Positions 1-7,219 of a stretch of DNA of 8,782 bases are shown here, piece after piece; position 1 is the stretch's first letter, and each line of letters begins with the position of its first letter. Made by a program: the position numbers and the translations under genes. Source of the DNA: Candidatus Endoriftia persephone str. Hot96_1+Hot96_2 (GTDB taxonomy: Bacteria > Pseudomonadota > Gammaproteobacteria > Chromatiales > Chromatiaceae); the NCBI GenBank assembly GCA_000168735.1, contig AASF01002169.1, positions 1 through 8,782 on the forward strand, written 5' to 3'. Under the pieces are notes generated by a model. It was not told where the DNA came from. It saw only the letters and a list, made by a program, of their open reading frames with translations, and made no database searches.

Positions 1-1
1 G

Positions 2-1276
2 ATCCGTCCTCTACAAGCAGAAGAAAGCACCACAAAAATCAGGTTGCTAGCACCGAATACTTTTGTGCTCGATTGGGTACGTAATCACTACATTAAGATC
101 ATCAACAGTTACCTTGATGAAATATGCAAGGATGAGCGTCCAATAGTTGAAATTATAATTGGCACTAGAAAAAAACCTACCCAATTACCTGATAGATCTG
201 TAAAAAAACAAGCCACCATTGAAAGAAGCGACAAGCTAGAATCTGTATCTGCAATCGAATCAAATCTAAATCGCAGCTTTACATTTGAATCTTTTGTTGA
301 AGGAAAATCGAATCAACTTGCTCGTGCTGCGTCCATGCAGATTGCCTCTAATCCTGGAAAAGCATATAACCCTCTCTTTATATATGGAGGTGTAGGCCTG
401 GGAAAAACACATTTGATGCATGCGGTTGGTAACGCTATCCTCTCTGAAAATCCTAATGCTAAGGTCCTATATCTTCACTCTGAACGATTTGTCGCTGATA
501 TGGTTAGAGCCCTTCAGCACAATAAGATTGATGAATTCAAAAAAAGATATCGGTCAGTAAATGCGCTTCTGATTGATGATATCCAGTTCTTTGCCGGTAA
601 AGAGAGATCACAAGAAGAATTTTTTCATACATTTAACGCACTTTTTGAATCCCAACAACAAATTATTCTTTCTAGTGACCGTTTTCCAAAAGAAGTCAAA
701 GGATTGGAAGAGCGTCTTAAATCCAGGTTTGGTTGGGGGCTGACAGTCGCAATCGAACCGCCAGATCTTGAAACAAGGGTCGCTATACTTAAGAGTAAAG
801 CCTTACAGTTAAATGTAGAGCTGGGGGACGAAGTTGCCTTTTTTATTGGCAAGAAGATTCGCTCAAACATCCGTGAATTAGAAGGAGCATTGCGAAGAGT
901 TGTAGCAAATTCAACTTTTACAGGGAAAGAAATAAGTATTGAGTTTTCAAAAAACGCACTTCGAGACATGCTTGCGGCACAAGCTAAACAAGTAACTATC
1001 GAAAACATTCAAAAAACGGTATGTGAATATTTTCAAATCCGGACCTCAGATTTACTTTCTGCAAAACGAAGTCGTTCAATTGCCCGGCCACGCCAAATTG
1101 CAATGACATTAGCAAAAGAACTTACAAACCATAGTCTCCCGGAGATAGGATCTGCATTCGGCGGGCGAGATCATACAACAGTTATACATGCAAATAAAAA
1201 AATAAATGAGTTACGTGATAGTGATCCAAGAATTGCTGAGGATTACTCTAACCTCTTAAGAACTCTTTCAAGTTAA
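2..1276 (+). CDS. dnaA: Chromosomal replication initiator DnaA (5'-truncated by window edge)
   Basis: DnaA binds DnaA boxes at oriC, oligomerises with ATP and melts the origin. The frame is open from base 2, so the true start lies outside; roughly the first 25 residues are missing judged against E. coli DnaA. The TTG at 44 is internal: upstream codons read [19 protein letters not shown], the end of domain I. In order: end of domain I (W-V-R region), a short linker, then the AAA+ domain with Walker [10 protein letters not shown] (about 386–412), Walker [10 protein letters not shown] (about 566–592), and the conserved '[20 protein letters not shown]' block. Domain IV carries the DnaA-box-binding signature [11 protein letters not shown] (about 1160–1192). 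The 424 codons present are uninterrupted and no key residue is missing, in contrast to dnaN and gyrB. dnaN follows in the same direction after 177 bp, the usual order. Family identification is certain; a gammaproteobacterial source is inferred from similarity. Confidence 0.98.
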   Translation: MRPLQAEESTTKIRLLAPNTFVLDWVRNHYIKIINSYLDEICKDERPIVEIIIGTRKKPTQLPDRSVKKQATIERSDKLESVSAIESNLNRSFTFESFVEGKSNQLARAASMQIASNPGKAYNPLFIYGGVGLGKTHLMHAVGNAILSENPNAKVLYLHSERFVADMVRALQHNKIDEFKKRYRSVNALLIDDIQFFAGKERSQEEFFHTFNALFESQQQIILSSDRFPKEVKGLEERLKSRFGWGLTVAIEPPDLETRVAILKSKALQLNVELGDEVAFFIGKKIRSNIRELEGALRRVVANSTFTGKEISIEFSKNALRDMLAAQAKQVTIENIQKTVCEYFQIRTSDLLSAKRSRSIARPRQIAMTLAKELTNHSLPEIGSAFGGRDHTTVIHANKKINELRDSDPRIAEDYSNLLRTLSS

Positions 1277-1312
1277 TATGGCAAAGTTCTAGAAAGATAA
1301 AATATTGGAAAA

Positions 1313-1354
1313 TGTCCATAATTTATTGACAAAAAGCATGCTAACTCATAACAA
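1313..1354 (+). promoter_or_regulatory. Possible dnaN promoter overlapped by a 19-bp palindrome
   Basis: TTGACA at 1326–1331 is a perfect sigma-70 -35 hexamer. The best -10 candidate at 17-bp spacing is weak (TAACAA, 1349–1354). The hexamer is the right half of an imperfect palindrome, TGTCCATAATTTATTGACA (1313–1331), whose arms TGTC-n-ATAA / TTAT-n-GACA pair fully except for the central and one flanking position. The arms loosely resemble DnaA boxes (TTATTGACA differs from TTATNCACA at one fixed position). An operator overlapping the promoter is possible; the poor -10 keeps confidence low. Confidence 0.35.
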
Positions 1355-1422
1355 TTTTCAAAATTAGCAGGTAGAAAAACAAGTAAAACAATTACTTATA
1401 AAGCAATCTTACGTGCTATCTA

Positions 1423-1446
1423 CCTAATAATTAATTATATATTAGG
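1423..1446 (+). promoter_or_regulatory. AT-rich hairpin covering the dnaN ribosome-binding site
   Basis: CCTAATA (1423–1429) and TATTAGG (1440–1446) are perfect 7-bp inverted arms around a 10-nt loop. The AGG at 1444–1446 is the only Shine-Dalgarno-like sequence before the ATG at 1454, with 7 nt between, so the hairpin would hide the ribosome-binding site. The stem is AT-rich and only moderately stable. A regulatory role is inference; such palindromes also arise by chance in AT-rich spacers. Confidence 0.35.
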
Positions 1447-1453
1447 CATCAAT

Positions 1454-2579
1454 ATGAGTATAAAAATGAAGCTACAAATCAATCGGGAACATCTACTTCT
1501 TCCACTCCAAAAAATTACTGGGGTTGTAGAAAAGAGGCAAACACTTCCAATCCTTGCAAATGTATTATTTCAAGCCAAGCATAATCAGTTGATCATGACA
1601 GCAACAGATCTAGAGATTGAAATGCGTACTTATTTAGATATCGACTGAGAGTGATGAGTTTGAGTTCACTATACCGGCCCTAAAGCTACTAAGCATATGT
1701 AAATCTTTACCAGAATGGTTCAACTTTCAAATATATGAGGGAAAAGAAATAGATAGGGTAAATATACTCTACAGGGTAACAACAGAATTTTCATTAAGTT
1801 TGGTTACCAGTCGAATGATTATCCATCGATCCAATCTTCATCAAGTAATATTTCCTTTGAAGTCCAACAAGGTATATTAAGGAAACTTATTGCAAATACG
1901 CAGTTTGCAATGGCACAACAAGATGTACGGTATTACCTAAATGGTCTTCTGCTAGAAATCAGTAATGGAATTATAAAAACTGTTGCAACAGATGGGCATC
2001 GTTTGGCCTTTAGTCAAATAAAGGCTATCGAAAATTATGAACTTAAAACGCAATTGATTATCCCACGAAAAGCAATTATTGAATTGTATCGTTTACTCGA
2101 TGAATCAGAAAATACTATTCGATTTGAAGTCTCGTCGAATTATGTTCGTGTCCATTTGGATAGAACAATATTCACATCAAAGTTAATTGATGGCGTATTT
2201 CCTGACTATGAAAAAGTTATACCGAAAAATAATGAAAATAAACTTGTGATGGATAAATCTGAATTAAAGAAATCACTACGGCGAGCATCGATTCTTTCTA
2301 ATGAAAAGTATAAAGGGATAAAATTAGAGATAAAGGAGGACCGCGTTCAAATAATAGCTAATAATCCTGAACAAGAAGAAGCAAAAATTGAAATAGACCT
2401 TGATTATTCGCGGAAAGGAATTAAACATCGGTTTAAATGTAAACTATCTGTTAGATGTTTTAAATGCAATAATTGAGTCTAACATTACTATTGAATTCAA
2501 AAATAAAGATAGCAGTATCCTAGTATATGGGGCTGAAAACCCAGATAGCAAATACGTCATAATGCCGATGAGAATATAG
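1454..2579 (+). pseudogene. dnaN: DNA polymerase III beta sliding clamp, split by single-base insertions
   Basis: DnaN is the ring-shaped processivity clamp of the replicase. The protein can be read end to end if extra bases are removed. The first piece (1454–1645) matches the N-terminus (REHLLLPLQKITGVVEKRQT, TDLEIEM). 1647–1802 gives FTIPALKLLSICKSLPEW. 1814–2425 gives the middle and third domains (QQDVRYYLNGLLLEI, TVATDGHRLAF, NNPEQEEA). 2427–2579 gives GLNVNYLLDVLNAI and the conserved end YVIMPMRI followed by TAG. Frame changes fall at about 1643–1646, 1803, 1810–1813 and 2426, each explained by one extra base. A further cluster at 1771–1782 is probably three more insertions, net in frame. 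The start is 1454 (AGG 7 nt upstream) or 1466, which aligns with E. coli MKF. Since dnaN is essential, either the sequence is wrong here or another copy exists. Confidence 0.93.
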
Positions 2580-2655
2580 TATTTATCGCGCTGTCCGCGT
2601 TTGTTTTCAGCGGTAGAAAGTAAAAGCGGTATTTTTCAAGCTAGTTGCCGTCTTT

Positions 2656-2793
2656 TTAATACGCTGCTTGTTTTATCCGTCGATCAGCGTGCTCGGGATT
2701 CAGCGAAACAGTGCCGATAGGTGAAAAATCCCTGTGTGTCCAGATTAACGCCACTGATGCTTCGCCCTTGGCCCTGAGCATATACTTGATCTG
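2656..2793 (-). other. Unidentified protein-like fragment abutting the IS3-family element
   Basis: On the minus strand an open stretch of about 45 codons runs from the end of the IS3-type inverted repeat to a TAA at 2656–2658. It reads QIKYMLRAKGEASVALIW, then THRDFSPIGTVSLNPEHADR, then RIKQAAY. The composition looks like genuine protein rather than chance translation, but I do not recognise the family. It has no start codon before the internal Met of KYM and no ribosome-binding site. It is probably the tail of a gene cut by the IS insertion; whether that gene was itself a transposase is unknown. The 76 bp between it and dnaN (2580–2655) hold nothing I can support. Confidence 0.3.
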
Positions 2794-2832
2794 GGTAATC
2801 CCTCTATTTTTAGCTGGTCTCAAGAGTAGAGG

Positions 2833-3629
2833 TTAGGCTACCAAGGCCAATTTCTGTTTTGGGGTGATGCCGCCTAAGGCCATATTCGGCCGCTTATGAT
2901 TGTAGGTCCATAACCAGCGGGCCGCAAAATCCTGGTCTTCAGCCAATCATAACGCACTGTTCTATTGTAAGGTCCAATGTATCCATTTTGTTGCGGGTTA
3001 GCCGGTTGTATGTAGTCAAGACAGATGCCTCGCTTTTCAGTCCACGCCTGTAGGGTGCCACTGATGTATTCTGGTCGGATGGCCGCTGGTTTGTGGCCAC
3101 GCCACTCGATGATGTGCTCCAAGGCTCGGATCACGCGCCCGGGCCTGGCAATGAGAAATCCACCTCAATGCCCAATCCTTCCCGGTAGAAGTCATCAATC
3201 ACATGGAACAACCGAAAGCTTCGACCGTCCGTGAGCTGGTCGTGCATGAAATCCATCGACCAAACAGTGTTGATCATTGTTGGTACCGCCAGTGGTTCCG
3301 GTTTCTCACGCACGATTCGCTTCTTTGGCTTGATTCGTAAATTCAGCTCCAGCTCACGGTAGATGCGGTACACTCGTTTGTGATTCCAGCCAAAGCTTTT
3401 GACGTCCGTAGATACAGGAAACACAAACTAAAACCCCAATTGCGCTGATTATAAGTAAGACGTATCAGCAATTCGCAATCTCGGCGTTCTCATCGGACAG
3501 CTTCGGTTGATAACGGTAGCATGTCTTGCTGATCGTGAAGGCGGTGGATACCAGACGCACATTGATCGAGCGTTCCGTCATGACGGTCTTTGCCATCTCG
3601 CGCCGACGAGATGGATTCACCACTTTTTT
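2833..3629 (-). pseudogene. IS3-family transposase OrfB (DDE integrase domain), broken
   Basis: Once the catalytic rve/DDE half of the OrfAB transposase. From the frameshift site it reads VVNPSRRREMAKT, then [80 protein letters not shown], and ends WLWTYNHKRPNMALGG…KQKLALVA with TAA at 2833–2835. The first catalytic Asp is present (SMDF). The second is gone: the family's IRCDNGPEYIS reads IRPEYIS here, a clean 12-nt deletion. The third, the Glu of NAYIER, is replaced (NGYIGP). One-base shifts occur near 3470, 3425 and 3130, and about 25 nt are missing after YDWL (near 2945). The protein cannot be active. The family is certain; the subgroup is not assigned. Confidence 0.88.
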
Positions 3630-3796
3630 GCCAGTACTTCCTGGACAATCTCCGCCTTGAGCCGTTCCTCGGTATACATCTTCTTCAAACGCCGGTTCTT
3701 CTCTTCCAGTGCTTTCAATCGGGACATCATAGAGGCATCCATACCACCGTACTTCGAACGCCATTTGTAGAAGGCAGCGCTACTCATGCTGTGCTC
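3617..3796 (-). pseudogene. IS3-family OrfA, C-terminal half
   Basis: OrfA supplies the helix-turn-helix and leucine-zipper part of the OrfAB transposase. What remains reads EHSMSSAAFYKWRSKYGGM, DASMMSRLKALEEKNRRLKK and MYTEERLKAEIVQEVLAKKW, then TGA. The FYKWRSKYGGM block is the end of the HTH domain and the following heptads are the zipper. The N-terminal portion is lost: the inverted repeat runs almost directly into codon EHS, with a stop just upstream. The ending KKW-stop over an A6G run is the normal OrfA terminus of many IS3 elements, so this stop is not damage. Confidence 0.8.
3623..3629 (-). other. A6G slippery heptamer for programmed -1 frameshifting
   Basis: On the minus strand the heptamer A AAA AAG occupies 3629–3623, in the correct phase (GCA AAA AAG TGG TGA in OrfA). 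A -1 slip avoids the TGA two codons later and continues as GTG GTG AAT CCA, which is exactly the OrfB frame (KKVVNPS). This is the established IS3-family mechanism for making OrfAB. The site is intact although both ORFs are damaged. Confidence 0.75.
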
Positions 3797-3857
3797 CGCT
3801 CAGTTTACTGAGAAAATTCTACTTTTGAGCGCAACTGTTTTTCGGGGGAGTTACCGG

Positions 3858-4450
3858 AGCTTTCGGGCACTCGATCCCACTGCTTCGTCGACCCATCCCA
3901 GCCAGTTGCGCCCGCTTCGGGGTACGAAGTCACTCGGCCTCGTTGTCCTCCCAGAGGGCATCCAGCTTTTCTCGCAGCACCAATACGCTGCCCTTTTAGC
4001 CAGGTCCTTCTCCTTGCGTCTGAGATCCCGTTCGAGTGTTTGATTCGCTGCTTGTCCCGCTTCGCCTCACGCTGCCTCTGCTTCCCCGTCGACTGAGTAC
4101 CTTGTAGACAGGCTTCTTTCCTTCGTCTTATCTGCTCAGGGTAGGGCACTTTGTCTGCAGACAATATCCACTGACTTCCGGCTCGATCGTTGAGGTGGTC
4201 TCTACCACTGCGCCAATTTTGCCTCCGGTGATCACGCTTCTGTCCGTTTTTCGATGCCTGGCACTGGAGCTCTTCGTTCTTTGGCTTGCTTTCGCCAATT
4301 GTATAGTGACGGTTCTGAAATTCCCTCTTCCTTTGCCACCTCCGACACGAGATGGCCGTTCGACGGCAATAACTTCCGCATTACCGATGCTATATGTTCT
4401 TCTGAGCAATCAGGAATTTGCTCCTCTTTCTGGCCCTTGTCTGCTCTCAT
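3858..4450 (-). pseudogene. Second, different IS3-family OrfA (plus the first codons of its OrfB)
   Basis: Minus-strand OrfA of the type with a long HTH_Tnp_1 domain. It reads SEEHIASVMRKLLPSNG, SEVAKEEGISEPSLYNWRKQ, RRAPVPGIEKRTEA, VVETTSTIEPEVSGYC, YPEQIRRRKEACLQGTQSTG, KQRQREAKRDKQRIK, LERDLRRKEKDLAK, and ends VLVLREKLDALWEDNEAE with TGA at 3930–3932. Lesions: a TGG-to-TGA nonsense in the TEAWSPE motif (about 4231), frameshifts near 4212, 4150, 4040 and 3985. Downstream, 3858–3929 reads RAQL…WVDEAVGSSARKL, compatible with the start of the partner OrfB, and is cut by the other IS3 element at 3855. The start is uncertain; the Met at 4448–4450 is upstream of the conserved SEEH. The rest of this OrfB is absent from the window. 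Confidence 0.82.
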
Positions 4451-4492
4451 TGCCCCATCACGGGGAGGTGACAACTATCCTGATACAGAGGG

Positions 4493-5188
4493 GGGTATCC
4501 CCATGCAAAGCGTGCCACCGAGGCCATGGGTGAGATGGGCTTTCTACTCGTGTTCAAGAGCGTGTTGCGCCATGATCACTGGGCAGATTATTGCTCCTGC
4601 AAAATCTGCATTTCCACAATGAATGATGGTCAAGTCGTACTACCATAAGAATGCATCCATGCCCTGTGCAATGCCCATCACCTCTGTAAGCTTGCGAGGC
4701 GCCTTGAGACAAGATCACCAGCAGTGGGCAAAGGATATAACCAATATCAGAATAGCGGTACAGGGTGCTGGTGGTCAGTTAACATCAAATATGTCCGAAC
4801 TATGGTGCCAGCGATATCGAAAACCAATTGAAAAGCAGTGGTTGAACGTCCGCCGTCCGCTGAAAAAGGCAACGAAAAGGGAAATGTGGCAGGTTCAAAT
4901 GATCAAAAGCCAGAAACTTACTGGAGCGATTACGAGACTTCGAGCAAGATGTCCTGTGCTTCATGGATGCGGAGAAAGTTCTCTTTACCGATAATCAAGG
5001 TAAAAACGATCTGGTATGGCAAAGGTGCAGCGGAAGCTCTCCAATTGTTTGAGATTCATGGAAGGGACAAAAATCTTTTGTCGAGTTCGAAGTTACCTGT
5101 CAACTTACTGAAAGTAGGGCATGACGGCCACACAAACACTGATGCTGCATTTTCAGGAGAAGAACCCACAGCTCAGGAAGTTGAATGA
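4493..5188 (+). pseudogene. IS66-family transposase (TnpC), C-terminal half, broken
   Basis: Plus-strand pieces in several frames give HAKRATEAMGEMGF, HDHW (4571–4582), KSYYHKNASM, LCNAHHLCKLARRLE, QDHQQWAKDIT, GGQLTSNMSELWCQRYR, SKARNLLERLRDFEQDVLCF, MDAEKVLFTDNQGKNDL, FMEGTKIFCRVRSYLST and GMTATQTL. These match, in order, the DDE and C-terminal regions of IS66 TnpC. The catalytic Glu of the QGEND motif reads QGKND (GAA to AAA). About 50 extra bases separate HDHW from KSYY, and there are at least four frameshifts and in-frame stops. The N-terminal half, and the TnpA and TnpB partners, are not present; the remnant starts next to the outer end of the IS3-type element at about 4473. It can have no function. 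Confidence 0.8.
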
Positions 5189-5234
5189 GGCTAATGTAGC
5201 CGACCCTGACAGAATGGGCTGAATAATTACATTC

Positions 5235-5524
5235 ATGGTCCCGTTTGTACTATGGGCTGGAGCACATCAGCGGCGTAGGCCATACTGGTTTGGGCTGATA
5301 AATGCGGCATCCGTCTGGACTACACTCGCTCGGCAGGCTGCACTAAAATGCGCACACGGAATGCCAAACCTAACGGTGGCTATGATTGGTTGGTCCAATA
5401 TTTGTTTGGGCCATTGATGAGGTTAAGGATTTTGTGACCGCTGGTTGTGGACCTACAATCATGGCGCTCGAACACGGGCTTTGGTGGTATAAAAATAAAA
5501 TAGGAATTGGTCTTGGCGACCTAA
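5235..5524 (+). pseudogene. IS3-family OrfB remnant, same type as 2833–3629 but opposite strand
   Basis: Only the C-terminal part of the integrase domain can be read, with frame changes: GLEHISG (for GPEYISG), VWADKCGIRLDY, NAHTE, YDWLVQYLFG, IDEVKDFVT, WLWTYNH, GGIK and LVLAT followed by TAA at 5522–5524. Each block aligns with the minus-strand copy (EYISGTLQ, TEKRGICLDY, NRTVRYDWL, RWLWTYNHKRP, LALVA), and the YLFGSIDEV segment deleted there is kept here. The catalytic Glu of NAYIER is represented by NAHTE. No terminal inverted repeat is recognisable. The copy is too diverged to be a recent duplicate. Confidence 0.72.
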
Positions 5525-5556
5525 CCGCAGCCATACCCTCGCACATAGGAAGCAGT

Positions 5557-5565
5557 TTATCCACT
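5557..5565 (+). promoter_or_regulatory. DnaA-box-like nonamer
   Basis: TTATCCACT differs from the DnaA-box consensus TTATNCACA at the last base only. It lies 88 bp before the parS site. It is single, with no cluster or AT-rich unwinding element nearby, so it is at most a remnant or a chance match. Confidence 0.2.
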
Positions 5566-5652
5566 TAGCGCTCCACTCAAATCCATGGAGCACGGGCGTT
5601 CTTTGCGCTGCTAAAGCAATAGTAGAAAAGAACCGAAGCTAAAATCCTGCAA

Positions 5653-5668
5653 TGTTTCACGTGGAACA
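5653..5668 (+). promoter_or_regulatory. parS: parS centromere site (ParB-binding)
   Basis: TGTTTCACGTGGAACA matches the general chromosomal parS pattern TGTTNCACGTGNAACA at every fixed position. ParB binds this 16-bp palindrome, spreads, and with ParA and SMC segregates the origin region. Functional parS sites cluster within tens of kilobases of oriC, which fits the position between dnaN and gyrB. parA and parB are not in the window. The site sits in a gene-free stretch (5525–about 5925) between two dead transposases yet carries no mutation. Confidence 0.82.
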
Positions 5669-5701
5669 GTAAGTACAGGTAAAGTCTTTTTGAATATATT
5701 A

Positions 5702-5743
5702 GAATCGCTGAATAGGGCCTAGCTTCTTGGATGCCCCCGATTC
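5702..5743 (+). repeat. Nested inverted repeat downstream of parS
   Basis: GAATCG (5702–5707) pairs with CGATTC (5738–5743), and inside it GGGC (5715–5718) with GCCC (5733–5736). The remainder of 5525–5925 holds no gene I can support: one open frame at 5789–6001 reads as non-descript protein, although its last residues may be ISL3 sequence. The repeat could be an eroded transposon end. Confidence 0.25.
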
Positions 5744-5924
5744 AGTGAAAGCCATCCGAGCCTGAGGCATATTTGGGAACGCCCTCAAATGGCTCGATGT
5801 GAGCGCCTTGGGTGCAATATTGAGTTTCAATGGGTCCCGATGCCCATCATTTTTCTTGATGGCGGAGGTGTTTTCTTAGCATCATTTCACCCAGCTCCGC
5901 TGTTGAGCAAAGGCTCCACGAGCC

Positions 5925-6678
5925 CAGACACAGAAATGTCCTCCACTGAAATCTTGCTGTCTGCCTTGGAGCTTATGGGTTATCGCGATCGCACTCTGTA
6001 GATGGCGCCCGGAGCCAGGAGGATTTCAGCGAGGGAAGACCGTTGGTGCCGATAAGAAAGCCTCCAGACTTGGGCGCAACTATATCGCCCTGTTTCACGA
6101 CTTGGGGATTATAAGTCTGTGAGCGGTGCGGCTACAAAACCGTCGAGCGTTTCACTGAAGACCTAAAGATCCATCAAGGTGGTCCGCACGATCCTGGCGC
6201 CTGCTCCGATATATCCAAAGCCTTTATCAAGGGCGCCAGCACCTATCTGCCCAACGCTGAACTGAGCTTTGATCGCTTTCACATTGTTCAGCTAGCCAAC
6301 AAGGCTAAGGCTGTCGATGAAGGCAGGTGGAATAGGTCAAAGAGGCGCTATGTGAAATTCTCTCTACCCTGCTGATGCTCGACAATGCCAACAAGAATGC
6401 TCATGAAGTGGGCAGAGCTGGGGCACGTCGATTGCCGGGTTCCCCAGATAAAGAAGATGGTGACCATCTATCAAGGCGTACCTCTCCGGCATCCTCAATG
6501 GATCCACAGTGCAACTGAGTAATGGATGTGTGGAGGCACCAACTCGCTGATTTAGGCCGTCAAAGCGAGAGCTAGAGGTTACTGGGCCTCCCGTAGCCTG
6601 ATTGCGATAGCTTACCTGATTGCCGGAAAGCTCAGCCATCTACCTGCATCCCCCTTTACGAGGCCGAGCTTATGCTGA
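5925..6678 (+). pseudogene. ISL3-family transposase, broken
   Basis: The clearest block (about 6125–6373) is GYKTVERFTEDLKIHQGG, SDISKAFIKGASTYLPNAEL and SFDRFHIVQLANKA, the core of the ISL3 (DDE_Tnp_ISL3) domain. Before it come ARSQEDFSE and VGADKKASRLGRNYIALFHD, the motif around the first catalytic acid (VGADK; relatives usually have VGxDE). After it come VPQIKKMVTI and, at the end, NGCVEG…TNSLI, AVKARARGYWASRSLIAIAY and LIAGKLSHLP, stopping at TGA 6676–6678. The catalytic Glu of VEG is kept but one base is lost directly after it, and the next Gln codon is an amber stop (CAG to TAG, 6557–6559 region). The zinc-finger N-terminus is not recognisable; weak similarity (DRTL-stop for DTRLW) extends upstream to about 5925. 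Inactive. Confidence 0.78.
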
Positions 6679-6689
6679 GCAGGTGCCCA

Positions 6690-7066
6690 CACAATCCTGG
6701 AAAGAGCCTAAAGTATTGTTACAGATACTGCATGGGGAGGTGGCGGAATGGGTATGCAAGTTGGTGCGTGAGACTTGTGAGACATTTGAGATGTGCATTG
6801 TGCCGAGGGGTGGTGAGTAAAGGCCATGCCCACATATTGGTGAGCGAACTGCTGAGTCTTGTGCCGGGAGAATTATAAGGTGCACCAAGGGACGAACGTC
6901 TGAAGAGTTTTCCTATTTAAAGAAACGGTGCTGCGGGAAGGCATTTTGGGCGAAGAAATACTTCTGTGCCACGGCCCGGCAGATGACCGAAGAATTGATC
7001 AAGGAGTGTTTGGATCATCATTTTGAGCCGAATTCTAGCGATATTTTTCGGATGGAGCCCGACTAG
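6690..7066 (+). pseudogene. tnpA: IS200/IS605-family Y1 transposase TnpA, broken
   Basis: TnpA of this family is a small HUH endonuclease that moves single-stranded DNA. Three frames in turn give KVLLQILHGEVAEWVCKLVR and ETCETFEMCIV; then VVSKGHAHILVS, holding the metal-binding His-Ala-His (6825–6833); then an unbroken stretch of about 64 codons to TAG at 7064–7066, including KGRTSEEFSYLKKR, AFWAKKYFCATARQM, TEELIKECLDHHFEPN and FRMEPD. The usual catalytic tyrosine, in the family's IKEYLEHHFEP motif, is Cys here (TGT at about 7008). A five-residue gap in the KGR…SSKLFEEF region is also seen. No start codon or left-end hairpin is visible; the ISL3 remnant ends only about 12 bp upstream. TnpB is absent. 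Confidence 0.82.
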
Positions 7067-7067
7067 A

Positions 7068-7087
7068 CGCATCGTTCAGTCGATGCG
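7068..7087 (+). repeat. Perfect 7-bp hairpin just after the IS200-type tnpA
   Basis: CGCATCG (7068–7074), a TTCAGT loop, and CGATGCG (7081–7087). It starts one base after the TnpA stop codon. IS200/IS605 elements carry subterminal hairpins at their right end that TnpA recognises; the true end of this element probably lies near 7145, after GGTGGCTGTTTAGT. Confidence 0.5.
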
Positions 7088-7153
7088 AATCCGTACCTTT
7101 AGTCCGTAACCCAAATCCTCCTGCCTTGGCCGGTGGCTGTTTAGTGATGAAGA

Positions 7154-7167
7154 CCGGGTATTCCCGG
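7154..7167 (+). repeat. GC hairpin beyond the IS200-type right end
   Basis: CCGGG (7154–7158), loop TATT, CCCGG (7163–7167). No T-run follows, so it is not an intrinsic terminator. It may belong to the IS200-type right end or be an independent extragenic palindrome. Confidence 0.35.
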
Positions 7168-7219
7168 GCGAATCAACAGTCGACTAATAACCATGAGCGA
7201 TCAAGTATAACTCTTATCG

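Larger units (their letters stand above)
2794..3855 (-). mobile_element. Degenerate IS3-family insertion sequence with both terminal inverted repeats
   Basis: Imperfect terminal inverted repeats of about 41–43 bp lie at 2794–2834 and 3813–3855. Both begin GGTAA, continue with a C/T-rich run and a run of A or T, and end in CTCAARAGTAGA. The element is about 1.06 kb, shorter than the 1.2–1.3 kb usual for complete two-ORF IS3 members, consistent with several internal deletions. It carries OrfA then OrfB on the minus strand. No convincing 3–4 bp target duplication is visible. Its right end cuts the beginning of a different IS3-family OrfB (3858–3929), so it landed in an older element. Confidence 0.8.

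Noticed and set aside
625..1008. Minus-strand open frame of 127 codons
   Set aside because: Lies wholly opposite the well-conserved dnaA AAA+ domain; a shadow frame.
2589..2640. Terminator after dnaN (CGCTG/CAGCG and CCGC/GCGG pairs)
   Set aside because: Stems are 4–5 bp, mutually exclusive, and the only T-run is about 20 bp away.
5789..6001. Open frame of 70 codons starting MARCERLG
   Set aside because: No recognisable domain, no ribosome-binding site, lies upstream of and partly within ISL3 debris; only its last residues may be ISL3 sequence.
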